Shown here in pieces: positions 7,697 to 17,082 of a DNA stretch of 64,000 nucleotides. The stretch is taken from positions 62,001-126,000 of the forward strand of contig NZ_FONG01000002.1 of NCBI RefSeq assembly GCF_900112845.1. Reading direction: 5' to 3'. Numbering within the stretch: position 1 is the first letter of the stretch; each line of letters opens with the position of its first letter. The position numbers were made by a program, and so were the translations under genes. The notes under the pieces were generated by a model. It was not told the origin of the DNA, made no database searches, and saw only the letters and a program-made list of their open reading frames with translations. The stretch comes from Actinacidiphila alni. Lineage in GTDB: Bacteria > Actinomycetota > Actinomycetes > Streptomycetales > Streptomycetaceae.

Positions 7697-8899
7697 ATGC
7701 AGAAGACGTCCGCCCGCCTGCTCACCCTCCTCTCCCTGCTCCAGGCGCGCCGCGACTGGCCGGGCGCGGAGCTGGCGGCCCGCCTCGGCGTCAGCGACCG
7801 CACGGTCCGCCGCGACGTGGACCGGCTGCGCGAGCTGGGCTATCCGATCGCCGCCGTGAAGGGCCCGGACGGCGGCTACCGGCTCGGCGCCGGCGCCCGG
7901 CTGCCGCCGCTGCTCTTCGACGACGACCAGGCCGTCGCCCTCGCGATCGCCCTGCGGATGGCCGCGGCCACGGGCGCCGGCATCGAGGAGGCGGCGGCAC
8001 GGGCGCTGGCGACCGTACGGCAGGTGCTGCCCGCGCGGCTGCGGCACCGCGTCGACACCCTCGCCGTCACCGCGCTGCCGCGCCCGGGCGCGCGGGCCGA
8101 CAGCGAAGTGCTCACCGCCCTGAGCGCGGCCGTCCACGCGGCGGAGGTGCTGCGGTTCGACTACGTCCGTCCGGGAGAGGCGGCGCCCAAGGCGGCCGGA
8201 GCCACGGCGCCGCGCCCCGCCGACGCCCACCTCCGTACGGACGAGGCCGCACCCGGAGCGGGAGACGACACCGTCCCGCGCCATGTCCGTACGCCCGAGG
8301 TGCGGGACGACACGCCCCCGCGCCGCGCCCACGCCCGTACGGACGAGGCCGCACGCACGGCCGGCGAAGCCACGGCGCCGCGCCGGGTCGAGCCCTACCA
8401 CCTGGTCGCGCGCGGCGGGCGCTGGTATCTGCTGGCCTGGGACCTGGACCGGGCCGACTGGCGCACCTTCCGGGCCGACCGGATCCGCGACCCCCGCACG
8501 CCCACGGGCCCGCGCTTCACCCCGCGTCCCGTGCCCGGCGGCGACGCGGCGGCCTTCGTCGCCGCCCGCTTCCGAGGCGCCGCGAACACCGGGGACACGG
8601 CGGACTGGCCGTGCCGCGGCGAGGTCGTGCTGCACCTCCCGGCCGCGACCGTCACCGCGTACGCCCCCGACGACACGACCGTCGAACCCGTCGCCACCGA
8701 CCGCTGCCGCGTCACCGCCGCCTCCTGGTCGTGGCCCGCGCTGGCCGCGTCCTTCGCCCGCTACGACGCGCCGCTCGACGTCGTCGGCCCGCCGGCGCTC
8801 GCGGACGCCTTCGCGGCCCTCGCGCGCCGCTTCACCGAAGCGGCGGCCGGGAGGGCCGGGAGGGAAAACCCGGGGAGCGGCCCGGCCCCGCCCCCGTAA
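7697..8899 (+). CDS. WYL-domain regulator of the YafY type
   Basis: About 400 residues. MQKTSARLLTLLSLLQARRD opens a DeoR-like winged HTH (AELAARLGVSDRTVRRDVDR) followed by YPIAAVKGPDGGYRLG, and ends in a WYL domain (RVEPYHLVARGGRWYLLAWD, DWRTFRADRI). I chose ATG 7697 by homology of the first residues. Oddly, about 75 Ala/Pro/Arg/Asp-rich residues (codons about 8170-8390) interrupt the WYL domain just before RVEPYHLV, and they contain near-repeats such as RTDEAA twice. WYL regulators sense nucleic-acid or metabolite ligands. This one probably regulates the divergent VOC operon. Confidence 0.9.
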   Translation: MQKTSARLLTLLSLLQARRDWPGAELAARLGVSDRTVRRDVDRLRELGYPIAAVKGPDGGYRLGAGARLPPLLFDDDQAVALAIALRMAAATGAGIEEAAARALATVRQVLPARLRHRVDTLAVTALPRPGARADSEVLTALSAAVHAAEVLRFDYVRPGEAAPKAAGATAPRPADAHLRTDEAAPGAGDDTVPRHVRTPEVRDDTPPRRAHARTDEAARTAGEATAPRRVEPYHLVARGGRWYLLAWDLDRADWRTFRADRIRDPRTPTGPRFTPRPVPGGDAAAFVAARFRGAANTGDTADWPCRGEVVLHLPAATVTAYAPDDTTVEPVATDRCRVTAASWSWPALAASFARYDAPLDVVGPPALADAFAALARRFTEAAAGRAGRENPGSGPAPPP

Positions 8900-8908
8900 C
8901 GTGTCGGC

Positions 8909-9328
8909 ATGGCCGCCGACCAGCCGTACGCCGCCGTCCGCCTCCCCGAAGGGTCCTGGTGGGACTGGGACGTCCTGGCCTGGAACGGCGGGGAGCCGCG
9001 CCTCGCGGCCGGGTACGACCTGAGCCACCACCACGAGCTGGAGCTGACCTTCGCCTCGCCGCTCTACGTGAGCTGCCCGGCCGCCTTCCACGACACCGAA
9101 TTCCACGCGCCCACACCCGAGGAGTCACGCAGGGTCACCGAACTGCTCGGTGAACGGCCGCCCGTACTCGCCGCCTTCGAGGCGGACGCGGGCGGCACGC
9201 GGCCGGCGCGCTGCCTGATCGCGGCGGAACGCCTCGATGTCGTCGCCGAGTTGGTGCCGCGCCACTGGCGCGAGGACGCGGCGCCCGGCCAGCGTTTCGC
9301 CCCCTGGGTGCGGCGGCCGGCCCGCTGA
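8909..9328 (+). CDS. Conserved hypothetical protein
   Basis: A 139-residue soluble protein rich in Trp and acidic residues at the front (EGSWWDWDVLAWNGGEPRL, GYDLSHHHELELTFA), with LYVSCPAAFHDTEFHAP in the middle and PGQRFAPWVRRP at the end. I recognise no characterised domain. The coding pattern is strong and it starts nine bases after the WYL gene stop, so it is probably in the same transcription unit. It has no signal peptide or membrane segment. Confidence 0.7.
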   Translation: MAADQPYAAVRLPEGSWWDWDVLAWNGGEPRLAAGYDLSHHHELELTFASPLYVSCPAAFHDTEFHAPTPEESRRVTELLGERPPVLAAFEADAGGTRPARCLIAAERLDVVAELVPRHWREDAAPGQRFAPWVRRPAR

Positions 9329-9675
9329 GGCGGGCGCGGGGACGGCGCGCACGGCTCCAACGGCCCCGCCCGCGGGCCCGTATCGCCGCCTCCCGGTGTG
9401 TGGTGCGGCACGTTTCCGTCCCCTGACGAAGCGTCAGAAGAGTGTGCGGAAGACAGCCATCCCTCGCAGGTCAGAGGACCCAGGAGAGGGTTCCGGAACA
9501 CCCCGGAAACATGAGCATGCCGAAAACGCCCGGGAGGCGGGGCCGGCGGCGCGCCCGTACGATTGGTCGGCTTGTCGGCTTTGGGCGGTGCGGGCGGGGC
9601 CTCGGAAGGGGGCCGCGACGCGCGGCCCGGAGCCGGGTGCCGGGCCCCGTACGGGGGACGAGGGACGAGGAGCGC
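9329..9675. other. Leader region upstream of the Pls-like synthetase
   Basis: 347 bp without a convincing gene, although the frame of the downstream gene stays open back to 9442. It contains CTGACGAAGCGTCAG (9423-9437, six-base arms, three-base loop) and TTCCGG/CCGGAA arms at 9491-9508. Either could be an operator or an mRNA element for the synthetase. I cannot place a promoter with confidence. Confidence 0.4.
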
Positions 9676-12600
9676 ATGAATCTGAGGGTGCAGAGCGACC
9701 CGCTGCGGGACGTGGACGTGGACCTGCTGATGGGCGGACTCGACACGGCCGGTCCGGCGACGGACAGTGACGGCCTCGTCGTGCTCGACGCGGCGGTGAC
9801 CGAGGCCACGGCCGACGCCGTCATGAGCGACACCATGGTGAAGGACGCCGCCCCGCGCGCCCACTTCCCCGGCCGCGCCGCCGCCCCGCCCCGCACCCTC
9901 CTCGACGTCCTCGACGCCACCGTCCTCGCGCACCCGCACGAACCCGCGCTGGACGACGGCCGCACCGCGCTGACGTACCGCGCGCTGGCCGCCGAGGTCG
10001 AGACGCTGCGCCGCTCGCTGGCCGCGGCCGGCATCGGGCCCGGCGACCGCGTCGGCGTCCGCGTGCCGTCCGGCACCAACGACCTCTACGTGAGCATCCT
10101 CGCGGTGCTGGCGGCGGGCGCCGCGTACGTACCGGTGGACGCCGAGGACCCCGACGAGCGCGCGGAGCTGGTGTTCGGGGAGGCGGAGGTCGCGGCCGTG
10201 CTGGGCGCGGACCGGACGATCACCGCGGCCCGGGCCGGTACGGCGGCGGCGAACCGGCGCCCCGCACCCGACGACGACGCCTGGATCATCTTCACCTCCG
10301 GCTCCACCGGCCGCCCCAAGGGCGTGGCCGTGACGCACCGCAACGCGGCGGCGTTCGTGGACGCCGAGGCCGCGCTGTTCCTCCAGGAGGAGCCGATCGG
10401 GCCGGGCGACCGCGTGATGGCGAGCCTGTCGGTGGCCTTCGACGCGTCCTGCGAGGAGATGTGGCTGGCGTGGCGCGGCGGCGCCTGCCTGGTGCCGGTG
10501 CCGCGCTCGCAGGTGCGCGGCGGCAGCGACCTGGGCCCGTGGCTGGCCGAGCAGGAGATCACCGTGGTCTCCACGGTGCCGACGCTCGCCGCGCTGTGGC
10601 CCGCCGACGCCCTCAACGAGGTGCGGCTGCTGATCTTCGGCGGCGAGGCGTGCCCGCCCGAGCTGGTGGAACGCCTGGTCACTGAGGGCCGCGAGGTCTG
10701 GAACACCTACGGCCCGACCGAGGCCACCGTCGTCGCCTGCGCCGCGCCGCTGACCGGCGACGGTCCCGTACGGATCGGGCTGCCGCTGGACGGCTGGGAG
10801 CTGGCCGTCGTGGACGAGGCGGGCGAGCCCGTCCCGATGGGCGGCAGCGGCGAGCTGATCATCGGCGGCGCGGGCCTGGCCCGCTACCTGGACGCCGAGA
10901 AGGACGCGGAGAAGTACGCGCCGCTGGAATCCCTGGGCTGGCGCCGCGCCTACCGCAGCGGCGACCTCGTCCGGGCCGAGCCCGAGGGCCTGCTCTTCCT
11001 CGGCCGCGCCGACGAACAGATCAAGCTCGGCGGGCGCCGTATCGAACTCGGCGAGGTCGACGCGGCGCTCCAGGCCCTCCCCGGCGTCGCGGGCGCCGCG
11101 GCCGCCGTCCGTACGACGCGCCGCGGCAATCAGCTCCTGGTCGGCTACGTCGTCCTGGCGGACGGCACCCAGGGCGCCCAGGGCGCCGAAGACGCCGAGG
11201 CCACGGAAGTCGTTCCGGGCACGACCGACGCGCAGGCCAGCGCGGCAGCCGGACACCCGGACACCGTGCCCGACGCGGGCAGCGCCGCGCCGGGCGCGAC
11301 CGACCCGCGGCCCGCCCGGGACCCCGAGCAGCCGCCCGCCACCGACATCGCCCCCGCCCCCGCCTGGGACCGGGCCGCCGCCGTCGCGGCGCTGACCGCG
11401 AAACTGCCCGCCGCGCTCGTACCGCTCCTCGCCGTCGTCGAGACGCTGCCGACCCGGACGTCGGGCAAGGTGGACAGGGCCGCCCTGCCGTGGCCGCTGC
11501 CGGAGTCGGCGGCGCCCGTGCCCGAGGAGGGCGCGGAGCCCATGAGCGGCACCGAGGCGTGGGTCGCCGAGCAGTGGACCGAGGTGCTGGGCGTGCCCGT
11601 CACCGGGCCGCGCGACGACTTCTTCGCGATCGGCGGCGGCAGCCTGGCCGCCGCGCAGCTCACGACGCTGCTGCGCACCCGTTTCCCGTCCGTCGCGGTC
11701 GTCGACATCTACCAGGCGCCCACCGTCCGCAAGCTGGCCCGGACGCTCGACCGTACGGTCCGCACCGAGCGGGCCGCGCGCGCGATCGCGCCGGTGCCGG
11801 TACGCGCCCAGGCCGTCCAGTTGCTCGCGCTGCTGCCGCTGTACGCGCTGGTCGGCCTGCGCTGGACGACGGGCCTGCTGGCGCTCGGCAATCTGCTGGC
11901 CCGCACCGGGCACTACCCGTGGGCGCCGACCGCGTCCTGGTGGCTGGTCGGCGGACTCGCCCTCGTCCTGTTCACCCCGCCGGGACGCCTCGCGCTGGCC
12001 GCGGGCGGGGCGCGGCTGCTGCTGCGCGGCGTGCGTCCGGGCAGCCATCCGCGCGGCGGCCATGTCCACCTGCGGCTGTGGGCGGCCGAACGGCTCTCGG
12101 AGGTCACCGGCGCGACCGGCCTGTCCGGCACATGGCTGATCCGGTACGGGCGCGCGCTCGGCGCCCGGATCGGCCCGGACGTGGACCTGCACTCGCTGCC
12201 GCCGGTCACCGGCCTGCTCAAGCTCGGCCGGGGCTGCGCCGTCGAGGCCGAGGTCGACCTGTGCGGCTACTGGCTCGACGGCGACCGGCTGGAGATCGGC
12301 CAGGTCAAGGTCGGCTCGGGCGCCGTCGTCGGCACCCGCAGCACCCTGCTCCCGGGCGCCCGGATCGGCAAGCGCGCCCAGATCGTCGCCGGGTCCAGCG
12401 TCACCGGGCAGGTGCCGACCGGGCAGCGCTGGGCGGGCGCGCCCGCCGTGAAGACCGGCCGCGCCGAGCGCCGCTGGCCCAAGCAGCGGCCCGCCCGCCG
12501 GGCCCGCTGGGCGGCGGCGTACGGCGCGAGCGGCCTCGGTGTCACGCTGCTGCCGGCGGTCGCCGCGCTCGCGGCGCTGGCCGTGGCGTACGCGCTGATC

Positions 12601-13938
12601 CCGGCCGGCGGCGGCCTCGGCGCCGCCCTGCGCGGCGCGCTGATCGCGCTGGTGCCCGCCACCCTCTCCTTCGGTCTGGCCTACGCGGCGCTGCTGCTGG
12701 CCGCCGTCCGGCTGCTCAGCCTCGGCCTGCGGCCCGGCTGGCACCCGCTGCACAGCAGGACCGGCTGGCAGTCCTGGACGGTCATCCAACTCATGGACGC
12801 CGCCCGCGACAAGCTCTTCCCGCTGTACGCGGGGCTGATCACCCCGGTGTGGCTGCGCGCGCTCGGCATGAAGGTCGGGGCCGGGGCCGAGGTGTCCACG
12901 GTGCTGGCCATGCCCAGCCTCACCACCGTCGGCGACGGCGCCTTCCTCGCCGACGACGTGCTCGTCGCCCCGTACCAGCTCGGCGGCGGCTGGCTGCGGA
13001 TCGGCGCCGCCGAGATCGGCGAGCGCGCCTTCCTCGGCAATTCGGGGATGACGGCGCCCGGGCGCGCCGTCCCGGACCGCGGCCTGGTCGGGGTGCTGTC
13101 GGCGACGCCGAAGAAGGCCAAGGAGGGCCGCTCCTACCTGGGCATGCCGCCGGTCCGGCTGCCGCGTACGGCCGACGCCGCCGACCAGAGCCTGACGTAC
13201 GAGCCGCCCGCCCGGCTGGTGTGGGCGCGCGGCCTGGTCGAGGTCTGCCGGCTGGTGCCGGTGCTCGCCTCGGCGGCGCTCGCGGTGCTGGTGCTCGCGG
13301 TGCTGGCGTGGCTGACCGAGTCCTCGGGCCCGCTCGCGACGACCCTGCTGGCCGGTCCTGTGCTGCTCGCCGCGGGCGGCGGCGCGGCGCTGGTCTCGAT
13401 CGCGGCGAAGTGGCTGCTCGTCGGGCGCTTCCGCGCGGTCGAACGGCCGCTGTGGAGCGGCTTCGTCTGGCGCAACGAACTGGCCGACACCTTCGTGGAG
13501 GTGCTCGCCGTGCCGTGGCTGGTCGGCGCGGTGCCGGGCACGGCCGTGATGAACGCGTGGCTGCGCGGCCTCGGCGCCCGCATCGGGCGCGGGGTGTGGT
13601 GCGAGAGCTACTGGCTGCCCGAGGCCGACCTCGTCACGCTCGCGGACGGCGCGACCGTCAACCGGGGCTGCGTCCTCCAGACGCACCTCTTCCACGACCG
13701 CATCATGCGGATGGACACGGTGACGCTGGGCGCGGGCGCGACGCTCGGGCCGGGCGGCATCGTCCTGCCGGGCAGCACCGTCGGCGCCCGCAGCACCCTC
13801 GGTCCGGCCTCGCTCGTCATGGCCGCCGAGTCCATCCCCGCCGACACGCGCTGGCTCGGCAACCCGGCCGAGGCGTGGGCGGACCCGAGGCCGGCGAGCC
13901 CCGGGAACCCGGCGGACCCGGCGGCCCCGGCGTCATGA
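9676..13938 (+). CDS. Pls/PosA-type nonribosomal peptide synthetase
   Basis: A 1,420-residue single-module synthetase built like epsilon-poly-L-lysine synthetase (Pls). The adenylation domain spans about 70-610: FTSGSTGRPKG at 206, NTYGPTEATV at 343, YRSGDL, GRADEQIKLGGRRIELGE near 443, LPTRTSGKVDRAALPW near 590. A carrier domain follows with DDFFAIGGGSL, phosphopantetheine Ser about 656. Then come transmembrane segments interleaved with three hexapeptide (left-handed beta-helix) domains near 830-920, 1040-1150 and 1295-1395, the counterpart of the tandem C domains of Pls. There is no thioesterase. Such enzymes polymerise or amidate amino acids at the membrane. The substrate is not determined here. 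An Ala/Pro-rich insert of about 70 residues lies between motifs A8 and A10. ATG 9676 follows GAGGAG. It overlaps the aminopeptidase gene. Confidence 0.9.
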   Translation: MNLRVQSDPLRDVDVDLLMGGLDTAGPATDSDGLVVLDAAVTEATADAVMSDTMVKDAAPRAHFPGRAAAPPRTLLDVLDATVLAHPHEPALDDGRTALTYRALAAEVETLRRSLAAAGIGPGDRVGVRVPSGTNDLYVSILAVLAAGAAYVPVDAEDPDERAELVFGEAEVAAVLGADRTITAARAGTAAANRRPAPDDDAWIIFTSGSTGRPKGVAVTHRNAAAFVDAEAALFLQEEPIGPGDRVMASLSVAFDASCEEMWLAWRGGACLVPVPRSQVRGGSDLGPWLAEQEITVVSTVPTLAALWPADALNEVRLLIFGGEACPPELVERLVTEGREVWNTYGPTEATVVACAAPLTGDGPVRIGLPLDGWELAVVDEAGEPVPMGGSGELIIGGAGLARYLDAEKDAEKYAPLESLGWRRAYRSGDLVRAEPEGLLFLGRADEQIKLGGRRIELGEVDAALQALPGVAGAAAAVRTTRRGNQLLVGYVVLADGTQGAQGAEDAEATEVVPGTTDAQASAAAGHPDTVPDAGSAAPGATDPRPARDPEQPPATDIAPAPAWDRAAAVAALTAKLPAALVPLLAVVETLPTRTSGKVDRAALPWPLPESAAPVPEEGAEPMSGTEAWVAEQWTEVLGVPVTGPRDDFFAIGGGSLAAAQLTTLLRTRFPSVAVVDIYQAPTVRKLARTLDRTVRTERAARAIAPVPVRAQAVQLLALLPLYALVGLRWTTGLLALGNLLARTGHYPWAPTASWWLVGGLALVLFTPPGRLALAAGGARLLLRGVRPGSHPRGGHVHLRLWAAERLSEVTGATGLSGTWLIRYGRALGARIGPDVDLHSLPPVTGLLKLGRGCAVEAEVDLCGYWLDGDRLEIGQVKVGSGAVVGTRSTLLPGARIGKRAQIVAGSSVTGQVPTGQRWAGAPAVKTGRAERRWPKQRPARRARWAAAYGASGLGVTLLPAVAALAALAVAYALIPAGGGLGAALRGALIALVPATLSFGLAYAALLLAAVRLLSLGLRPGWHPLHSRTGWQSWTVIQLMDAARDKLFPLYAGLITPVWLRALGMKVGAGAEVSTVLAMPSLTTVGDGAFLADDVLVAPYQLGGGWLRIGAAEIGERAFLGNSGMTAPGRAVPDRGLVGVLSATPKKAKEGRSYLGMPPVRLPRTADAADQSLTYEPPARLVWARGLVEVCRLVPVLASAALAVLVLAVLAWLTESSGPLATTLLAGPVLLAAGGGAALVSIAAKWLLVGRFRAVERPLWSGFVWRNELADTFVEVLAVPWLVGAVPGTAVMNAWLRGLGARIGRGVWCESYWLPEADLVTLADGATVNRGCVLQTHLFHDRIMRMDTVTLGAGATLGPGGIVLPGSTVGARSTLGPASLVMAAESIPADTRWLGNPAEAWADPRPASPGNPADPAAPAS

Positions 13939-15539
13939 CGCGCGTCTCGGGTGCCTCCGGCGGGGAAGGGGTACGGAATCCGGCGGACGGTACGGGCCCG
14001 GGCCCGGCGGGCGGGCCGGGTGCGCGTACGGTGGGCGGCTCCGGAGCCCGGGTGACCAGCGGTTCCGGAGCCGGTACGGTGCAGCGCGACGGCCGCGAGG
14101 AGGCCGCGGGGCGGACCGCGGGACAGGCCGCCGGACCGGTCGCGGGACAGGTGGCCGGCGGGAGCGAAGGGAGCGGGGACGGTTTGGGGCACAAGCGAGC
14201 GGCGGCGCCGGCGGCGGACCCGTACTTCCCGGCGCACGGCGACGTCCGTTACGGCGTCCACCGTTACGAACTGGCCCTGGACTACCGCCCGTCGGCGAAC
14301 CGGCTGCGCGGCACGGCACGGCTGAGCGCGGTCGCGGGTCCGGCCCCGCTGCGCGAATTCGCCCTGGACCTGGCCGACTTCAGGCTCCAGCGGGTGGTGG
14401 TCGACGGCCGCCCCGCGCATTACGCGCACCGCGCGGGCAAGCTGCGGGTGCGGCCCGCGAAAACGGTGGAGGCGGGCGCGGCCTTCACCGTCGAGGTGCA
14501 CTACACGGGCAATCCGCGGCCGGTGAAGAGCCAGTGGGGCGGCCTCGGTTGGGAGGAGCTGACCGACGGGGCGCTGGTGGCGAGCCAGCCGGTCGGGGCG
14601 CCGTCCTGGTTCCCCTGCAACGACCGCCCGGCGGACAAGGCGTCGTACCAGGTCTCGGTGACGACGCCCTCCCCGTACACCGTGGTCGTCGGCGGCAAGC
14701 TGCTGTCCCGGACGACCCGCGCGAGCAGCACCACCTGGGTGTACGAGCAGGCCGCGCCGACCTCCACGTATCTCGTCACCGTCTCGATCGGCCGCTACGA
14801 GGCGGTGCGGCTGGCGGGCGGCGGCTCGGCGTTCGCACCGCGCCGCCCGGTGCCGCAGACCGGCTGGGTGCCGGCCCGGCTGCGAGACGACTTCGCCGTC
14901 GACTTCGGGCGGCAGACGCGGATGATGGACTTCTTCGAGGACGTCTTCGGGCCCTACCCCTTCGGTGAATACGCCGTCGTCGTCGCCGACGAGGAACTGG
15001 ACGTGCCCGTCGAGGCGCAGGGCATGGCGACCTTCGGCGCCAACCACCTCGGGGGCCGCCGCCATTCGGAACGGCTGGTCGCGCACGAGCTGGCCCACCA
15101 GTGGTTCGGCAACAGCCTCTCCATCGCCGACTGGCGGCACATCTGGCTCAACGAGGGCTTCGCCAAATACGCCGAGTGGCTGTGGTCGGAGCACACCGGC
15201 GGCCCGCTCGCCGCCGCGCACGCCGCCACCGCGCACTCCCTGCTCTCCCGGCTCCCGCAGAATCTCGTCCTCGGCGACCCCGGCCGCCGCCTGATGTTCG
15301 ACGACCGCCTCTACCAGCGCGGCGGCCTCGCCGTCCACGCCCTGCGCCGCGCCCTCGGCGACGGCCCCTTCTTCCGCATGCTCAAGTCCTGGACCGCCGT
15401 CCACCGCAACGGCGTCGTCACCACCGCCGCCCTCGCCGCCCACGCCGCCCGCTTCACCCCCCGCCCCCTCGCCCCGGTCTTCGACACCTGGGTCCACAGC
15501 GCGGCCCTCCCACCCCTGGACGCCGCCGACGGCGCGTAG
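13935..15539 (+). CDS. M1-family zinc aminopeptidase
   Basis: 534 residues. About 90 low-complexity Gly/Ala residues precede the M1 fold (HRYELALDYRPSANRLRG). The zinc site is HELAH at 384-388 with Glu 407 in WLNEGFAKY, and the upstream substrate loop is VEAQGMATFG in place of the usual GAMEN. The length is short because the C-terminal HEAT-like domain of PepN is absent, as in the compact actinobacterial form. It starts at ATG 13935 overlapping the synthetase TGA. In epsilon-poly-lysine producers an M1 aminopeptidase (Pld) encoded beside pls trims the polymer, so a matching role in turnover or self-protection is the natural hypothesis. No signal peptide is visible. Confidence 0.9.
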   Translation: MTRVSGASGGEGVRNPADGTGPGPAGGPGARTVGGSGARVTSGSGAGTVQRDGREEAAGRTAGQAAGPVAGQVAGGSEGSGDGLGHKRAAAPAADPYFPAHGDVRYGVHRYELALDYRPSANRLRGTARLSAVAGPAPLREFALDLADFRLQRVVVDGRPAHYAHRAGKLRVRPAKTVEAGAAFTVEVHYTGNPRPVKSQWGGLGWEELTDGALVASQPVGAPSWFPCNDRPADKASYQVSVTTPSPYTVVVGGKLLSRTTRASSTTWVYEQAAPTSTYLVTVSIGRYEAVRLAGGGSAFAPRRPVPQTGWVPARLRDDFAVDFGRQTRMMDFFEDVFGPYPFGEYAVVVADEELDVPVEAQGMATFGANHLGGRRHSERLVAHELAHQWFGNSLSIADWRHIWLNEGFAKYAEWLWSEHTGGPLAAAHAATAHSLLSRLPQNLVLGDPGRRLMFDDRLYQRGGLAVHALRRALGDGPFFRMLKSWTAVHRNGVVTTAALAAHAARFTPRPLAPVFDTWVHSAALPPLDAADGA

Positions 15540-15737
15540 CCGTACGCCGTCGCCCCCGGAAACAGCGGCTTGTGTCCCGGAACGGACCCGTCTGTCACAG
15601 GCGTGGAACAGCGGGCGTGTGAGGGACAACCCGGGGCCCGGATCGCCGGTCAAGCCTGGTGAGAAGCGCGGACCGCTTCTCGGCAGCGGGCGCGGGTGAC
15701 CACCGCGCCGGGGACGTGACACAGGGGGAACCGCATC

Positions 15738-16997
15738 ATGGGGGAAGAGTTGACGCGCGGCGGCACGCGGAACGGGGCGCGACGGCGGTCGGCGGGCAGG
15801 AGGGCGGCGGCCGGGGCGCTGGGGGTGCTGCTGGCCGCCGGGGGGTTCGGCCTCGCGCCGGCGGCGCTCGCGGACAGCGGTCCGGGTCCGCTCGCCGTGA
15901 CGCTGTCGGCGCCCGCGCCCGCGGAGATCGGGCTGGCGGGGCAGCCGGTGGAGTACGCAGACACCGTGACCAACACCGGCACCACGACCACCGACGAACT
16001 GACGCTGCGCTTCACGCTGGACGGCGGCGTCGGACTGCCGTCGAACGCCGCGAGCCTGGAGTACCGCGCGGACGACGGCAGTTGGCGGCCGGTGCCGCTG
16101 GAGTACGGGCACGGCGTCTTCGCCGGGACGCTGCCCGGCGGCTTCACGCTGGAGCCGGGCGCCTCCCGTACGGTGCGCCTGCGGATCGGCCTGCCGATGG
16201 GCACGCCGCACAACGGTGACAGCAACGGCGGTACGCAGGCGCTGAAGGTGCGCACGGCCGTCGGCCGGTCGGCGGGCGGGGTGGCCGCCGCGACGGACGA
16301 CCACACGATCGCGGTGGACGGCCTGTCCGCCTCGCTGTCGGGCGTGCCCTCCTCGGTGACCGCGGGCGGCCCCGGCGTCACCTTCGAGGCCAGGGCGGCC
16401 AATCCGACGGCCTCGGCGTACACCAATGTCTCGCACGTCCTGGTCACCGCCGCCGGCGCCGTCGTGGAGACGCGCCACGCGGGCGCCGGCTGGACGCGGC
16501 TCACGCCGGGCAGTGAGGCGGACGAGCCGGGAGTGTCCGTCTTCACGCTGGACGGCAAGGACGCCTCGATGGGCGCGCACACCACCGCGGTCACCGACGT
16601 ACGGCTGTCCTACCCGAAGAGCGCGGGCGGCACGAAGACCACGGTCGGCGACTGCGTCCTGGTGAACGCGGCCCCCGGCCGGCCGCTCAGCGGGACGACC
16701 TCCTGCGGCCCGCAGTCGACGATCACCGTCAAGGCCGCGGTCACCGGGGGCGGTTCGACCTCCCCGACGGCCACGCCGACCACGACCGCGACCAGCACTG
16801 TCACGACCGGTTCCGGCACCACCACCGGCACCACCTCGGGCGCCGCCCCCACCGCGCCCCCTTCCGCCGACACCGGTCAGCTCGCCAGCACCGGGAGCAG
16901 CGGCGCCTCGAAGCTCGCCGCGGGAGCCGGCGTGCTCTTCCTGGCGGGTGCCGCGGCCGTCGGCGCCGCCGCCCTGCGCCGCCGCGCCACGCGCTGA
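15738..16997 (+). CDS. Sortase-anchored surface protein with LAxTG signal
   Basis: 419 residues. An Arg-rich signal peptide ends around ALADSG (residue 46). The body has two Ig/DUF11-like beta domains (PVEYADTVTNTG..., GPGVTFEARAANPTASAY), followed by a Thr/Ser-rich spacer. The tail is LASTG at about 382-386, a hydrophobic helix and RRRATR. LAxTG is the class E sortase motif of streptomycetes, where it anchors proteins such as chaplins to the wall. The ATG follows AGGGGGAA. No sortase gene is in the window. It is monocistronic and ends at a strong hairpin. The function of the exposed domain is unknown. Confidence 0.88.
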   Translation: MGEELTRGGTRNGARRRSAGRRAAAGALGVLLAAGGFGLAPAALADSGPGPLAVTLSAPAPAEIGLAGQPVEYADTVTNTGTTTTDELTLRFTLDGGVGLPSNAASLEYRADDGSWRPVPLEYGHGVFAGTLPGGFTLEPGASRTVRLRIGLPMGTPHNGDSNGGTQALKVRTAVGRSAGGVAAATDDHTIAVDGLSASLSGVPSSVTAGGPGVTFEARAANPTASAYTNVSHVLVTAAGAVVETRHAGAGWTRLTPGSEADEPGVSVFTLDGKDASMGAHTTAVTDVRLSYPKSAGGTKTTVGDCVLVNAAPGRPLSGTTSCGPQSTITVKAAVTGGGSTSPTATPTTTATSTVTTGSGTTTGTTSGAAPTAPPSADTGQLASTGSSGASKLAAGAGVLFLAGAAAVGAAALRRRATR

Positions 16998-17007
16998 CGC
17001 ACCCTCA

Positions 17008-17047
17008 GCCCCCGTTGGCCGCACGTGAGTTGGCGGCCGACGGGGGC
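17008..17047. terminator. Bidirectional terminator
   Basis: A 15-bp stem with one G-U pair and a ten-base loop: GCCCCCGTTGGCCGC against GCGGCCGACGGGGGC. It lies between the convergent LAxTG gene and the OlsA-like gene and can stop transcription from both. Confidence 0.85.
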
Positions 17048-17082
17048 CTGCGTATGTCCGCGGACGACCTTCCGCTGCCCTG

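Noticed and set aside
9064..13695. A 1,543-residue minus-strand frame antisense to the synthetase
   Set aside because: It is an antisense shadow caused by high GC; the plus strand has all NRPS motifs and normal codon bias, while this frame is a low-complexity Arg/Gly sequence.
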